37,632 nucleotides of DNA from Bacteroidia bacterium (GCA_030538215.1 JAUNUM010000019.1:1-37632); one strand, 5' to 3'. Shown: positions 1-7,390, counted from the stretch's first letter. Notes: generated by a model not told the origin, from the letters alone. Program-made: numbers and translations.

Positions 1-21
1 ACGTATATAAGTAACACCATA

Positions 22-1101
22 ATGAAGAATAACAAAGCATTAAGCAGAGTTCCGCAATCACTTTCATTTGATAATAAAGCGTTAAATCGAACATATGGCG
101 AAGAAGCAGCTATAATACGTGACATCATTGTATATGTAGCAAACAACCAAATGATAAATCTCTTTGGCGAAGTTGAATTTTCAATTAGCGAATTTTGCGA
201 CGTGATGGGTTACAACAGAACCACTCTCGCCAGAACATTAGAAAAATTTCGAGAGGGAGATGCTCCACAGATAGATGAGCACAAATTTGACTCAACTTTT
301 GAATATGCACTATTCAGGGGATTAAAAGAAAATGTAGTTTTCAAACGAAAAAGAGACGGTAAAGAAACCTTTGAATCCGTGCAAATAATTGAGAAATTAG
401 ATGTTCTATACGATAAAACAACTCGCAAACTGAACAAACGAATTTACAATATCCGATTAGGAAGTAAGATATTGGATTATTTATTCACTGAATATAATCT
501 AATTGACTTCAACGAATACAGAAACATCCGAAGTCAACAGATTTCTGTAACCGGGTCCTTAAGAAACTTCTATATTTTTATGGCACGTGTAATAACACAA
601 GTCAAATACAACAAAAAGATTGGCGCCGGAGACTCCTTTATAATTTCGATTGACGATTTATGTGGGATATATGGCGTTGAAATAGAAACTGCCAAAGACA
701 AAAAAAAATACATTACCCGTATACTTAACAATATGAATAAGGAACTATCTAACTTAAAATACGATTGGCAGTATGTAAAGAATGGCTACCGTTATGCGTA
801 TTTCGTGGAATTTAAATTTACAGATAAGACGTTAGAATACTTCGATGAACAATTAAAATCAGTATTTTTCAAACAATTGTACGGAAATCTAAAATACATT
901 TTCCTACACGCTGGCAAAGATGCATCAATAGAGAATTACAAAAATATGTCTGAAAAATATGCCAATATGGATAGAGAAAAATATATGGAGTGGTTTTTCT
1001 CGGATGATGAAGACAAAGCAGAAAAGCTAAAAGCCTTTCACGATACTTACTTAAAAGTATACGGCTGCCATTATAATGAAGAAAACAACTTTTTGTTTTA
1101 G
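22..1101 (+). CDS. Plasmid replication initiator protein (Rep_3/RepB-like)
   Basis: This 359-aa protein has the make-up of a two-winged-helix plasmid initiator, which binds iterons and opens the origin. Residues about 30-80 form a first winged helix with an HTH-like stretch (SISEFCDVMGYNRTTLARTL), and a second winged-helix region follows at about 180-270. It is rich in Lys, Asn and Tyr, as Bacteroidetes initiators are. The ATG at 22 is the first in frame. Three iteron-like repeats sit at the far end of the window and, if the molecule is circular, lie immediately upstream, the standard place for a Rep_3 origin. It converges on the Fic operon, whose terminator lies between them. The family call rests on size, fold pattern and position, not on a database match. 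Confidence 0.8.
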   Translation: MKNNKALSRVPQSLSFDNKALNRTYGEEAAIIRDIIVYVANNQMINLFGEVEFSISEFCDVMGYNRTTLARTLEKFREGDAPQIDEHKFDSTFEYALFRGLKENVVFKRKRDGKETFESVQIIEKLDVLYDKTTRKLNKRIYNIRLGSKILDYLFTEYNLIDFNEYRNIRSQQISVTGSLRNFYIFMARVITQVKYNKKIGAGDSFIISIDDLCGIYGVEIETAKDKKKYITRILNNMNKELSNLKYDWQYVKNGYRYAYFVEFKFTDKTLEYFDEQLKSVFFKQLYGNLKYIFLHAGKDASIENYKNMSEKYANMDREKYMEWFFSDDEDKAEKLKAFHDTYLKVYGCHYNEENNFLF

Positions 1102-1102
1102 C

Positions 1103-1156
1103 GGTATCAAAAAAACAACCAATGCCAGGCTGCAGCTCCAAATAATGGTATCATAT
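1103..1156 (+). repeat. 54-bp direct repeat, left copy
   Basis: This sequence begins GGTATCAAAAAAACAACC and ends with AAATAATGGTATCATAT. It matches 7289-7342 at 49 of 54 positions without gaps. GGTATC occurs twice in each copy, 44 bp apart. In both places a TTCTG-stem hairpin follows 50-60 bp later. The two copies bracket the Fic, zeta/ORF6N and umuDC block, so they may be recombination sites or a duplicated intergenic module. Confidence 0.8.
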
Positions 1157-1207
1157 ATTCCTTGGCCACAATTGGATCTTTCCAATAAACGACACCAAAA
1201 ATAAAAA

Positions 1208-1231
1208 TTCTGCCATCGATAGACGGCAGAA
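1208..1231 (-). terminator. Intrinsic terminator of the Fic operon
   Basis: TTCTGCC (1208-1214) pairs with GGCAGAA (1225-1231). Read on the minus strand the hairpin is followed by a T-rich run (TTTTTATTTTT), so it should stop transcripts coming from the Fic gene that ends at 1266. The plus-strand side has no T tract, so it gives little termination of the rep transcript. Confidence 0.65.
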
Positions 1232-1265
1232 CCCGGGTAACATCAGCATCAATAAACCTTATCAA

Positions 1266-2060
1266 TTATCGTTTAAATGTGTGTCCTGTGTCGTTTTCCC
1301 TGAATTGATGTTTAGCCGGCGCAATATCATTTATCCTTTCTATTTGCCTGTTAAGAAAATAATCGGCATACAATTCATATTTCCCGGTCTCGTAAAAGGA
1401 AACAAGTCCTTTTCTGTAGTTCAGTATATCTGAGTCTTTAGATGAATATACCGGAATGATATTGGCGTTCATAAGGGCGATGCTTTCCACCAATCTTGCA
1501 GTTCTTTTATTGCCGTCGATGAACGGTTGAATTTTGGCTATATTACAATGCAAATAAACGGCTTTTTCCAATGGATTGGTGTAATTGTCTTGATTATAGA
1601 ACACTTCGTTTAAAAGGCTCCTAATCTCTATTTGTTCCTTGGCTGGCAAGTAATTCGTTCCGCTAATTCTTACCGGTCGATTTCTAAATTGCCCCTTCTC
1701 CTCCGTAGAAACCAAATCGGCTGAAATGGTTGTGTGTAGTCTTAAAAGAGTGCGTTCATCTATTACCTCTTTGTTCTGTCTCATATTGATGTATTCCAAT
1801 TCAGAAATAAAAGTATTGTAAAGATTTTTCAACATTTTAGCATCTTCGTATCTTTTTTCCGATGTGATGTTGTCTTTGAGCAATGCTTCTGTTTCAACAT
1901 ACGTATAAGTATTGCCCTCAATCTTTCCGGAATAATAACACCAAACCACAGCCAAATCTTTTATTTCGGGTGGTAGTAAGTCTGAAAGTCGGGCATACAG
2001 ACTGTTTAGAATAAATTCAGCCTGTTTAGATTGTTTATTATTGAAAATAGGATTTGACAT
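1266..2060 (-). CDS. Fic-family protein with Gln in place of the motif His
   Basis: Fic enzymes usually transfer AMP to protein hydroxyls. This 264-aa protein has a Fic core at about 90-200, with the motif at residues 178-189 reading QPFIDGNKRTAR; the first position is normally the catalytic His. The phosphate-binding GN and the two Arg are kept. An N-terminal inhibitory-type motif S44-x-x-x-E48-G49-N50 fits (S/T)xxxE(G/N), suggesting a self-inhibited enzyme. It starts two bases after the stop of the 158-aa gene and is the last gene of a six-gene operon headed by an RHH protein. The Gln may mean loss of AMP transfer or different chemistry. Family membership is clear; activity is not. Confidence 0.85.
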   Translation of the reverse strand: MSNPIFNNKQSKQAEFILNSLYARLSDLLPPEIKDLAVVWCYYSGKIEGNTYTYVETEALLKDNITSEKRYEDAKMLKNLYNTFISELEYINMRQNKEVIDERTLLRLHTTISADLVSTEEKGQFRNRPVRISGTNYLPAKEQIEIRSLLNEVFYNQDNYTNPLEKAVYLHCNIAKIQPFIDGNKRTARLVESIALMNANIIPVYSSKDSDILNYRKGLVSFYETGKYELYADYFLNRQIERINDIAPAKHQFRENDTGHTFKR

Positions 2061-2062
2061 AA

Positions 2063-2539
2063 TTATACTTCTTTTCTTGCAATTTTCATCACAACATTAT
2101 CGACCTTATCTAGCTGCTCCTTGTTTAAAGCATAAATAGCACTAATTAATAGCTGTCTTGCTGCTATCTCTCGATGCGTAATTAAAAAGTGCTTATTGAC
2201 GCTTGTGTTAAACACTTCTAAAGCTTTACGGACACTCTCTGTGAGTTCCTGTGTTGCAACAATATTCTCACTTTTGGCAAAAGCAATAATTTCTTGCACC
2301 GCCTTTTGTTCTAAAATATCTTGTTTTTCGCCCAAAATGTAGTAATATGAGTTACTTATATTGCTCAATATTTGATGTTCGGGAGAAAATTGAGATTTTA
2401 AAAAATCAAAATCCGTGGTGTTGTGTACGTGATGGAGAGGGGTCAATGACCGGGTGCTTTCTGTGTAATTTTCGACAAAATAAACATTGTTTGTATCAAA
2501 AATTATTTTATTGCCGTCAGATACTTTTACTATTTTCAT
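2063..2539 (-). CDS. Uncharacterised protein upstream of Fic
   Basis: I do not recognise this 158-aa protein. It has no signal peptide or membrane segment. The first 60 residues look like small beta strands (MKIVKVSDGNKIIFDTNNVYF) and the rest, from about residue 75, is mostly helical, with an N-x-x-N-K-type polar helix near 110 and an LLISAIYALNKEQLDKV helix near the end. Its ATG overlaps the stop of the 80-aa gene by 4 bases (ATGA) and it ends two bases before Fic, so the three are translationally coupled. It is the nearest candidate for a partner, substrate or inhibitor of the Fic protein; that is inference from position alone. Confidence 0.7.
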   Translation of the reverse strand: MKIVKVSDGNKIIFDTNNVYFVENYTESTRSLTPLHHVHNTTDFDFLKSQFSPEHQILSNISNSYYYILGEKQDILEQKAVQEIIAFAKSENIVATQELTESVRKALEVFNTSVNKHFLITHREIAARQLLISAIYALNKEQLDKVDNVVMKIARKEV

Positions 2540-2778
2540 AATTCTTTCAATTTATTTTGGTGGATTGTTTTACATCTCTTGCATAAATTTTCAAGGGAGA
2601 AGGCTTCTGCATCGGTAAACTCTTTGACTGTTCCGTTATAATCGCCGTCTATTGTAATATAAGAGTAATCGAAGTTACCCGCAAAGCTACATCCGCAAAT
2701 AGAATGTTTTGATTTGCTTTCATCTACTATATGAAGTACTATAGGAGCAAAATATTTATATGTAGCAAAAAGTTTCAT
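2536..2778 (-). CDS. Small Cys-containing protein of the Fic operon
   Basis: This is an 80-aa soluble protein without a family I recognise. It has four Cys, arranged CGC near residue 29 and CKRC near residue 67, which could bind a metal. It lies 28 bases after the 108-aa gene and overlaps the next gene by 4 bases. It belongs to the same minus-strand operon as the RHH protein and Fic. Confidence 0.65.
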   Translation of the reverse strand: MKLFATYKYFAPIVLHIVDESKSKHSICGCSFAGNFDYSYITIDGDYNGTVKEFTDAEAFSLENLCKRCKTIHQNKLKEL

Positions 2779-2806
2779 TATTACGATTTAGGTTTTCTCA
2801 CTATCT

Positions 2807-3133
2807 TTAAAACCAACCAAAGCACCAAATAGAATTGTTTCGAAAGTAAGGTCCTGAAATTGATGAATTTTCTACATTATCTTTAAGTTCGTCAAATTTT
2901 TGTTTGAGTTCTTCGTTTGGGGTTTTCACAAAAAAAACTATACTTTCCCAACCGGAATCCAATTTTCTATCCCATCCATATACACGGTTTAGTTCTGGGT
3001 TTTTCCTTTCTTCATTAGTCCAATCCCCCATATCTTCCGGGAACGAATTAATTTCTAATTCGGGTAAAACCGTTCTTTGGATTTCATTGAATACCTTATA
3101 AGCATTCTTTACGTTTTCAAAATTTAAAGCCAT
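2807..3133 (-). CDS. Uncharacterised 108-aa protein of the Fic operon
   Basis: This is an acidic, soluble protein of 108 aa. Its middle holds the conserved-looking segment NRVYGWDRKLDSGWESIVFF, and it ends in an aromatic run (NNSIWCFGWF). It has no signal peptide. The aromatic and Gly-Trp content suggests a compact alpha/beta fold. It lies between the 74-aa and 80-aa genes with short gaps, on the operon that ends with Fic. I recognise no family. Confidence 0.65.
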   Translation of the reverse strand: MALNFENVKNAYKVFNEIQRTVLPELEINSFPEDMGDWTNEERKNPELNRVYGWDRKLDSGWESIVFFVKTPNEELKQKFDELKDNVENSSISGPYFRNNSIWCFGWF

Positions 3134-3156
3134 AGTTATCTCAATTTAAAATTATT

Positions 3157-3381
3157 TTAATCGGGTATTTTCACGCTCTCCGGTTCTTCGGCTTGGTACG
3201 CTTCAAAATCGTTAATAAGTAGCTGTAAATCGTCTAAAAACACGTTAGAACATCCATTTTCAACGGCTAACCGTTGATATTCTCTTAATGCTTCTAATGC
3301 GTTCACATCAGTTCCGCAAAGAACAAAAGCCGGAATGTCATTCATCAGGCATTTTGTCACTAATTTTCGCTGGTCTTTCAT
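3157..3381 (-). CDS. Small uncharacterised protein of the Fic operon
   Basis: This 74-aa protein reads as two helices around a short strand (MNDIPAFVLCGTDVNALEAL), with an acidic C-terminus. It is soluble. It begins 8 bases after the RHH gene ends, so the two are surely cotranscribed. I recognise no family. Confidence 0.65.
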   Translation of the reverse strand: MKDQRKLVTKCLMNDIPAFVLCGTDVNALEALREYQRLAVENGCSNVFLDDLQLLINDFEAYQAEEPESVKIPD

Positions 3382-3389
3382 CTCACTAA

Positions 3390-3641
3390 TTATTTTGCTA
3401 ATTTAGATAAATTTTTGAACGCAAGCACAAAAGTATCGATATAATCTTTCATTTGTTCGTTACTGCGCTTTAGTTTAAAGTTTTCACTTTTTAAATCTTC
3501 AATCTCACGCTTCATTTTGGCGTGATTTTCGATTAAGTGTTTAATTGTTCCCGCATCTGTTGTCGAATTAAGAATTTCTTTCAACTCCTGCAATCTGTCA
3601 TTTTGCAAGGGATTCAATCTCAAAGTAAATTGTCTGTTCAT
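3390..3641 (-). CDS. Ribbon-helix-helix-type regulator with coiled coil
   Basis: The start is placed at 3641, giving MNRQFTLRLNPLQNDRLQEL and 83 aa; a longer frame upstream runs into the promoter. Residues 3-10 form the strand and 13-45 the two helices of a ribbon-helix-helix domain. Residues 45-75 form a heptad-like coiled coil rich in Lys and Glu. Such proteins are usually dimeric repressors of their own operon, and the DNA just upstream carries a promoter plus three copies of TATTAGTAAA and a perfect palindrome. It is therefore the likely autoregulator of the six-gene Fic operon. A role as antitoxin is possible but not shown. Confidence 0.75.
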   Translation of the reverse strand: MNRQFTLRLNPLQNDRLQELKEILNSTTDAGTIKHLIENHAKMKREIEDLKSENFKLKRSNEQMKDYIDTFVLAFKNLSKLAK

Positions 3642-3658
3642 AGCTGTATTATTTTTTG

Positions 3659-3726
3659 CAAAGATAAACAAAAAAGTATTAGTAAAAAAGTATATTAGTA
3701 AATAAGTAATTACTAATATTAGTAAA
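3659..3726 (-). promoter_or_regulatory. Promoter and repeat-type operator of the RHH-Fic operon
   Basis: On the minus strand the -7 box TATCTTTG lies at 3666-3659, 18 bases before the ATG. Upstream of it are three direct copies of TATTAGTAAA at 3677, 3693 and 3717, spaced 16 and 24 bp apart, both multiples of 8. The last is half of a perfect 16-bp palindrome, TTACTAATATTAGTAA, at 3710-3725. Arrays of this kind are typical binding sites of ribbon-helix-helix repressors. Confidence 0.75.
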
Positions 3727-4370
3727 GCAGTAAAGTAGTTTAAAGACTTGCTTAGGTCTATACACTTCTACAAGATTTCAACAGATTTATTCTGGTAATC
3801 TGAGGGGAAGAGCTTTTTTTCTCTCTCCCGATAGGGGGTTTAATTTGAAACCTTCCTTAGAGTAAAACGAACAGGCGAATATCAAAAACGTCTGTACAAA
3901 ATGCAGCGTTAAGAAAAATCCTAAGGGTTCCGGCGTTAGCGGGTCCCGTAAAGGATTTTTTAGCGGAATGAAAGTGCAGTCGTTTATTCGCCGATTTTCA
4001 GAAAACGTGTGAGGGCAGGGAGTCCCGATAGGAAGCGAACGAACCGAACAGGTTTTATGAAATTTGGTTTACGGTTAAAAATGAACTCGGTTTCATTAAG
4101 ACAAAAAACAATTTAGTCTTGTCCGGCAGGCAAAGTTAATTGTTTTTACCGCTTGTCAGGAATGAAGCGTTAATAAAAAATGATAAATTTCCGGCGTAGC
4201 GGGGATGTTCGTTTTTTATAGCGGAATGTACAGACAATGGGTTTTAGCCGTTTTTTTCAAATTGTGTGAGTGGAGTAGAGCGGAACGAGCAGGATTTGGT
4301 AAATTCAATTTGTGAAATTCGGCACGTTCCGTATCAAAAACAGCGTATATATTCTGATAATTCAATTTTT
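3727..4370. other. Long non-coding region with degenerate tandem duplication
   Basis: I find no convincing gene here. Blocks in about 3901-4080 recur in order in about 4160-4340: AGCGTTAA (3905, 4166), CCGGCGTTAGCGGG versus CCGGCGTAGCGGGG (3930, 4191), AGCGGAATG (3962, 4220), GTGTGAG (4007, 4264) and a GCGGAACGA-like block (4034, 4279). The offset falls from 261 to about 245, so it is an old duplication with small indels. In the first unit AAAAATCCT (3914-3922) pairs with AGGATTTTT (3952-3960), enclosing the GC-rich block. The region could encode structured RNA or be a decayed control region. Confidence 0.6.
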
Positions 4371-4375
4371 TTCCG

Positions 4376-4383
4376 TATCTTTG
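4376..4383 (+). promoter_or_regulatory. Promoter -7 box for the zeta-locus remnant
   Basis: TATCTTTG matches the Bacteroidetes -7 consensus TAnnTTTG and points to the plus strand, about 158 bases before the 80-aa antitoxin-like gene. The leader holds only a 14-codon reading frame starting at 4394. No clear -33 TTG is visible. Confidence 0.5.
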
Positions 4384-4540
4384 TACATAATAGGATGTTA
4401 CTGTTTGCAGTACAGTTGAAGAAGCTATCACTCATTTAAATTCTTTATGAGCTACTAAAATGAGATTCGGGATGATGAAATGATGATTGTAATAACATCC
4501 ATCGAAGGGCATTACCAAGACAAATAAACCTATATAAGCA

Positions 4541-4783
4541 ATGATTAGTATCGATACCGCCACCGACATAATAGGTACATTGAAAGCGTTAAAAATACAA
4601 GGCAAAATAGAATTTCCGGAAGCGATGGAAATTTTGGACCTGGAAGAGAATCTTCTGTACAGAATTTCCGGTACCACAGAAGAACAAAATACTGCCTACA
4701 AACGTGTTCAAGACTATTACGCCCCTTTATTAAAAAATTACTATGAACAGTTTAACCCGCACCGATGCAGAGAAGTTGTATGA
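4541..4783 (+). CDS. Putative antitoxin of a zeta-type toxin locus
   Basis: This is an 80-aa, largely helical acidic protein (for example LKIQGKIEFPEAMEILDLEE). Its reading frame overlaps the following zeta-toxin-like frame by 41 bases, the usual order of antitoxin then toxin. I do not recognise the sequence itself; the role is inferred from position. Because the toxin downstream is truncated, the gene may be intact but without a partner. Confidence 0.5.
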   Translation: MISIDTATDIIGTLKALKIQGKIEFPEAMEILDLEENLLYRISGTTEEQNTAYKRVQDYYAPLLKNYYEQFNPHRCREVV

Positions 4784-5000
4784 AACATACCGGACACAGT
4801 TTTTCAACCATATAACCAAGGACAACAACCCTATGGCCGTCATATTGGGAGGTCAACCGGCAAGTGGTAAAAGTTCATTGGTAAGCAGAGTATTAGCCGA
4901 TAATTTCGATAAAACTTTTTTGAAAGTAAACGGCGATATCTACCGCGCCTATCATCCCGACTACGAAAAACTTATTCATATACCGGACAGATATACGTAA
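4743..5000 (+). pseudogene. Truncated zeta-toxin-like kinase (N-terminal part only)
   Basis: Zeta toxins phosphorylate UDP-N-acetylglucosamine and block wall synthesis. The 85 residues left contain the P-loop GGQPASGKSSL (about residues 36-46) and the following segment NGDIYRAYHPDYEKL, typical of the family. Complete proteins are roughly 190-280 aa, so most of the enzyme is missing. The frame stops at 5000 exactly where an unrelated ORF6N frame takes over, so a deletion has joined two genes. It should be inactive. Confidence 0.75.
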
Positions 5001-5422
5001 GAAACAATATCGAAAAATTTCCTGAAGGTTATTGTTTCATACTTCAAGGTGCTGAAAAAGAGTATGTGGTCAAAAATTTTGACCGCCTCGAAAGCATTAA
5101 AAGTTCAACCGTTGAACCAAGAGCTTTTACAGAGCGTGGGCTGTATATGTTGGCCACGATTTTGAAAAGTAGGAGAGCTACCCAAACGACAATTGCGATT
5201 ATTGATTCTTTTGCCAAACTTCGCGAACTTTCCCGAAACATAACGGAGCTTCACAACGAACCGGATAATACTAAACAGAAAGGGATTGTAGAGCGTACGG
5301 GGGAATTACTTTCCGATTTATTGGTAGAAGATGGAGAAACCACCGAAACGGAATCAAGTATAGAATTAAACCTGATGGCCATCAAGTTTAAACATACCGT
5401 AAAACGAACAAAAAAACAATAG
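4993..5422 (+). pseudogene. 5'-truncated ORF6N-domain protein
   Basis: Reading in the frame of 4985, the translation from about 4997 reads VRNNIEKFPEGYCFIL, then at about 5102 a SSTVEPRAFTERGLYMLATI segment and RATQTTIAIIDSFAKLREL. These are typical of ORF6N-domain proteins (KilA-N-related, phage and plasmid DNA-binding proteins). The N-terminal 40 or so residues are missing, replaced by the zeta-toxin fragment in another frame. The C-terminal part to 5422 is open and ends in a basic tail. No good start codon remains beyond a GTG at 5066, so it is most likely a fragment. Confidence 0.75.
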
Positions 5423-5549
5423 TTCGTACTGCAAGCATCCATCAGCGCATCGGAGTATGGTTTCATCCCAATTACCGCCAAAAATTCCGAGCAATTTTTT
5501 ACAATCGTCTGCAGTTATTTTTATACAGCGATAATGCTTTTTTCCAAAC

Positions 5550-6797
5550 TCATAATTGTATCTCTAACAGCTCATTAATATCAGTTGTAAATTTCCGGGA
5601 CAAACGCTCCTGTTTCATTTTATGCTTTTTCGCAAACCCGGCCGAGTGCACAGCGTTGGGATATTTAGCGTTCAGCTTGTCAATGGCACCCATCAACTTC
5701 GCGTGCTTCGGATTTGAATTAAAAAACAGCGATGGTTGATAATGGTTTTCTTGTACTAAATCGAACAGGATCACACCGGCACGTTTATATCCATACCCGG
5801 GCCTAAACATTTTTTTTACGACTGAAACCGCAAACTCAATCAATTCAAGGGTGGATTGGGTAGGGTAGGGCAGTTTGATTTTTTCGGAATTTGCATATAA
5901 ATACAACGGCTCCTCAAAGCGTGATGTCTCAATAAAAACCATCATTGCCCGGCACATCGACCGTTGCTTTCGCAGCTTTTCCGCTCCAATGGTTGTGAAT
6001 GCCACAATACGCTCTTTCACATTCGCAAAATCGAAATATTTTTGCTCAAATGTACGCGTTGTCGCAATAGATTGTTTCAGTTGTGGCAATTCCATTTCTA
6101 TAGAGGGAATACCTTTCAAATCGCGTTGCAGATTCAAACCGACAATCGTCATTAAACTACGCACAGTAGATTCCGGCAGAAGTGTAAAGTCATACGCCGT
6201 TCTTACACCCACCGTCATTAGTTTTTTCGCGTATCTTCTGCCCACACCCCACACATCTTCAATAGGAAGCCATTTGAGCGCTTTTATACGCAGTTCTTCG
6301 GTGTCCATCACGTGAACGCCCCGGCATCGCTCCGGGAACTTTTTGGCAATTCTGTTGGCCACTTTCGCAAGAGATTTGGTAGGCGCCATTCCCACCGAAA
6401 TAGGAACTCCTGTCCATCGAAGAACCTGTGCACACATTTTACGCCCATAGTCGGCTAAATTTACGTTCATTCCTGAAAGCGACAGGAAACATTCATCAAT
6501 GGAATAAACCTCCTGTAACGGCGAGTATTGGGCTAATATGGACATCACGCGCCTACTCATATCGCCATAGAGGGCAAAGTTGGCCGAATACACCTGAACA
6601 TTGTACCGTCTAAAAAGCTGCTCGTATTCAAAAGCCGGCGCACCCATCGGGATACCCACCGCCTTTGCTTCGTTGGAACGTGCAATAACACACCCGTCGT
6701 TGTTGCTTAAAACAACAACAGGCCTGTTCATCAGCTCCGGGTTAAATACCCGTTCGCACGAACAATAGAAATTATTGCAATCTACGAGGGCGTACAT
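5550..6797 (-). CDS. umuC: Error-prone DNA polymerase V catalytic subunit UmuC
   Basis: This Y-family polymerase copies past DNA lesions at the cost of mutations. The start is set at 6797 (MYALVDCNNFYCSCERVFNP), giving 415 aa, close to the family length of about 420; a longer frame begins with TTG and lacks support. Catalytic residues are visible: D6 in the first motif and D101-E102 in YSIDECF. The helix-hairpin-helix region (WGVGRRYAKKL, about residue 180), little finger, and C-terminal UmuC-specific tail are present. The gene overlaps umuD by 26 bases, so translation is coupled. It appears intact and is common cargo on mobile elements. Confidence 0.95.
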   Translation of the reverse strand: MYALVDCNNFYCSCERVFNPELMNRPVVVLSNNDGCVIARSNEAKAVGIPMGAPAFEYEQLFRRYNVQVYSANFALYGDMSRRVMSILAQYSPLQEVYSIDECFLSLSGMNVNLADYGRKMCAQVLRWTGVPISVGMAPTKSLAKVANRIAKKFPERCRGVHVMDTEELRIKALKWLPIEDVWGVGRRYAKKLMTVGVRTAYDFTLLPESTVRSLMTIVGLNLQRDLKGIPSIEMELPQLKQSIATTRTFEQKYFDFANVKERIVAFTTIGAEKLRKQRSMCRAMMVFIETSRFEEPLYLYANSEKIKLPYPTQSTLELIEFAVSVVKKMFRPGYGYKRAGVILFDLVQENHYQPSLFFNSNPKHAKLMGAIDKLNAKYPNAVHSAGFAKKHKMKQERLSRKFTTDINELLEIQL

Positions 6798-7230
6798 TCG
6801 GTTTATGCAAAATCCACGTAACAATTCCCCAAATACTCACATTGTTTGCCTTGTTCATATCAATAACCGGAAAATCATCACTAAAAGGAACTAAAAACAA
6901 TTTATTGTTAACCTTCTCTATCCACTTTGCTGCGAATTCGCCATCCACAAAACAAATGGCTAATTCATTGTGCAACCATTCTTCAGCTTTATCGATTACA
7001 AAAAAATCTCCCGGATTAATCAACGGATAATTCGACAATCCTTTGGCACGACCTAAAATAGTTGCCTCAGGATGCTTTATAAGTACTTTGTTTAAATCGA
7101 TTATCTCTTGTACAAAATCATCTGATTGCGCCGGAAAGCCGTTGGCTATTTCTCCGACATACCGAATATCAAGTTTTTTATCTTCGAGTTTGTAAAAGTC
7201 AAAATCTCTCGATGATATAATTTTATTCAT
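6772..7230 (-). CDS. umuD: UmuD-like self-cleaving partner of UmuC
   Basis: UmuD cleaves itself with help of RecA and the product activates UmuC. The ATG at 7230 is chosen because a promoter sits directly before it; the longer frame starts with TTG. The 152 aa carry the S24-type catalytic pair: Ser66 in AKGLSN (the position of SGDSM in E. coli) and Lys102 in VDGEFAAKW. The cleavage site, Cys-Gly in E. coli, is here Asn30-Gly31 in IANGFPAQ. The Ser neighbourhood is unusual (KGLSN for SGDSM). The gene overlaps umuC. Confidence 0.88.
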   Translation of the reverse strand: MNKIISSRDFDFYKLEDKKLDIRYVGEIANGFPAQSDDFVQEIIDLNKVLIKHPEATILGRAKGLSNYPLINPGDFFVIDKAEEWLHNELAICFVDGEFAAKWIEKVNNKLFLVPFSDDFPVIDMNKANNVSIWGIVTWILHKPNVRPRRLQ

Positions 7231-7234
7231 AGCG

Positions 7235-7242
7235 CAAAGATA
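7235..7242 (-). promoter_or_regulatory. umuDC promoter, nearly leaderless
   Basis: On the minus strand TATCTTTG lies only four bases before the ATG of umuD, with a TTG about 20 bases further upstream. With this spacing the message would have almost no leader. I saw no obvious LexA-type palindrome. Confidence 0.6.
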
Positions 7243-7288
7243 AAATAAATGGCCGGAAAAATCAATCTGCAAAAGGTGTTCAACTAAA

Positions 7289-7342
7289 GGTATCAAAAAA
7301 ACAACCGGCGCCAGGCTGCAGCCCGAAATAATGGTATCATAT
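7289..7342 (+). repeat. 54-bp direct repeat, right copy
   Basis: This copy is 49/54 identical to 1103-1156; differences fall at two short clusters, beside CAACC and after CTGCAGC. It lies just upstream of umuD and closes a 6.2-kb block. Confidence 0.8.
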
Positions 7343-7390
7343 TTTCGCGGGCCTGTGGCATTCCCGGAACAAAATAGGTGTCAAAAAGAA

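Noticed and set aside
3901-4345. Template/variable repeat pair of a diversity-generating retroelement
   Set aside because: The copies differ by indels and all base types, and no reverse transcriptase gene is in the window.
4216-4431. 71-aa minus-strand reading frame
   Set aside because: It lies across the second copy of the degenerate non-coding duplication and the plus-strand promoter, and its sequence has no domain-like pattern.
6798-6824. Nine-residue extension of UmuC from a TTG start
   Set aside because: The Y-family motif starts at MYALVDCNNF, the usual N-terminus, and the ATG at 6797 gives it.
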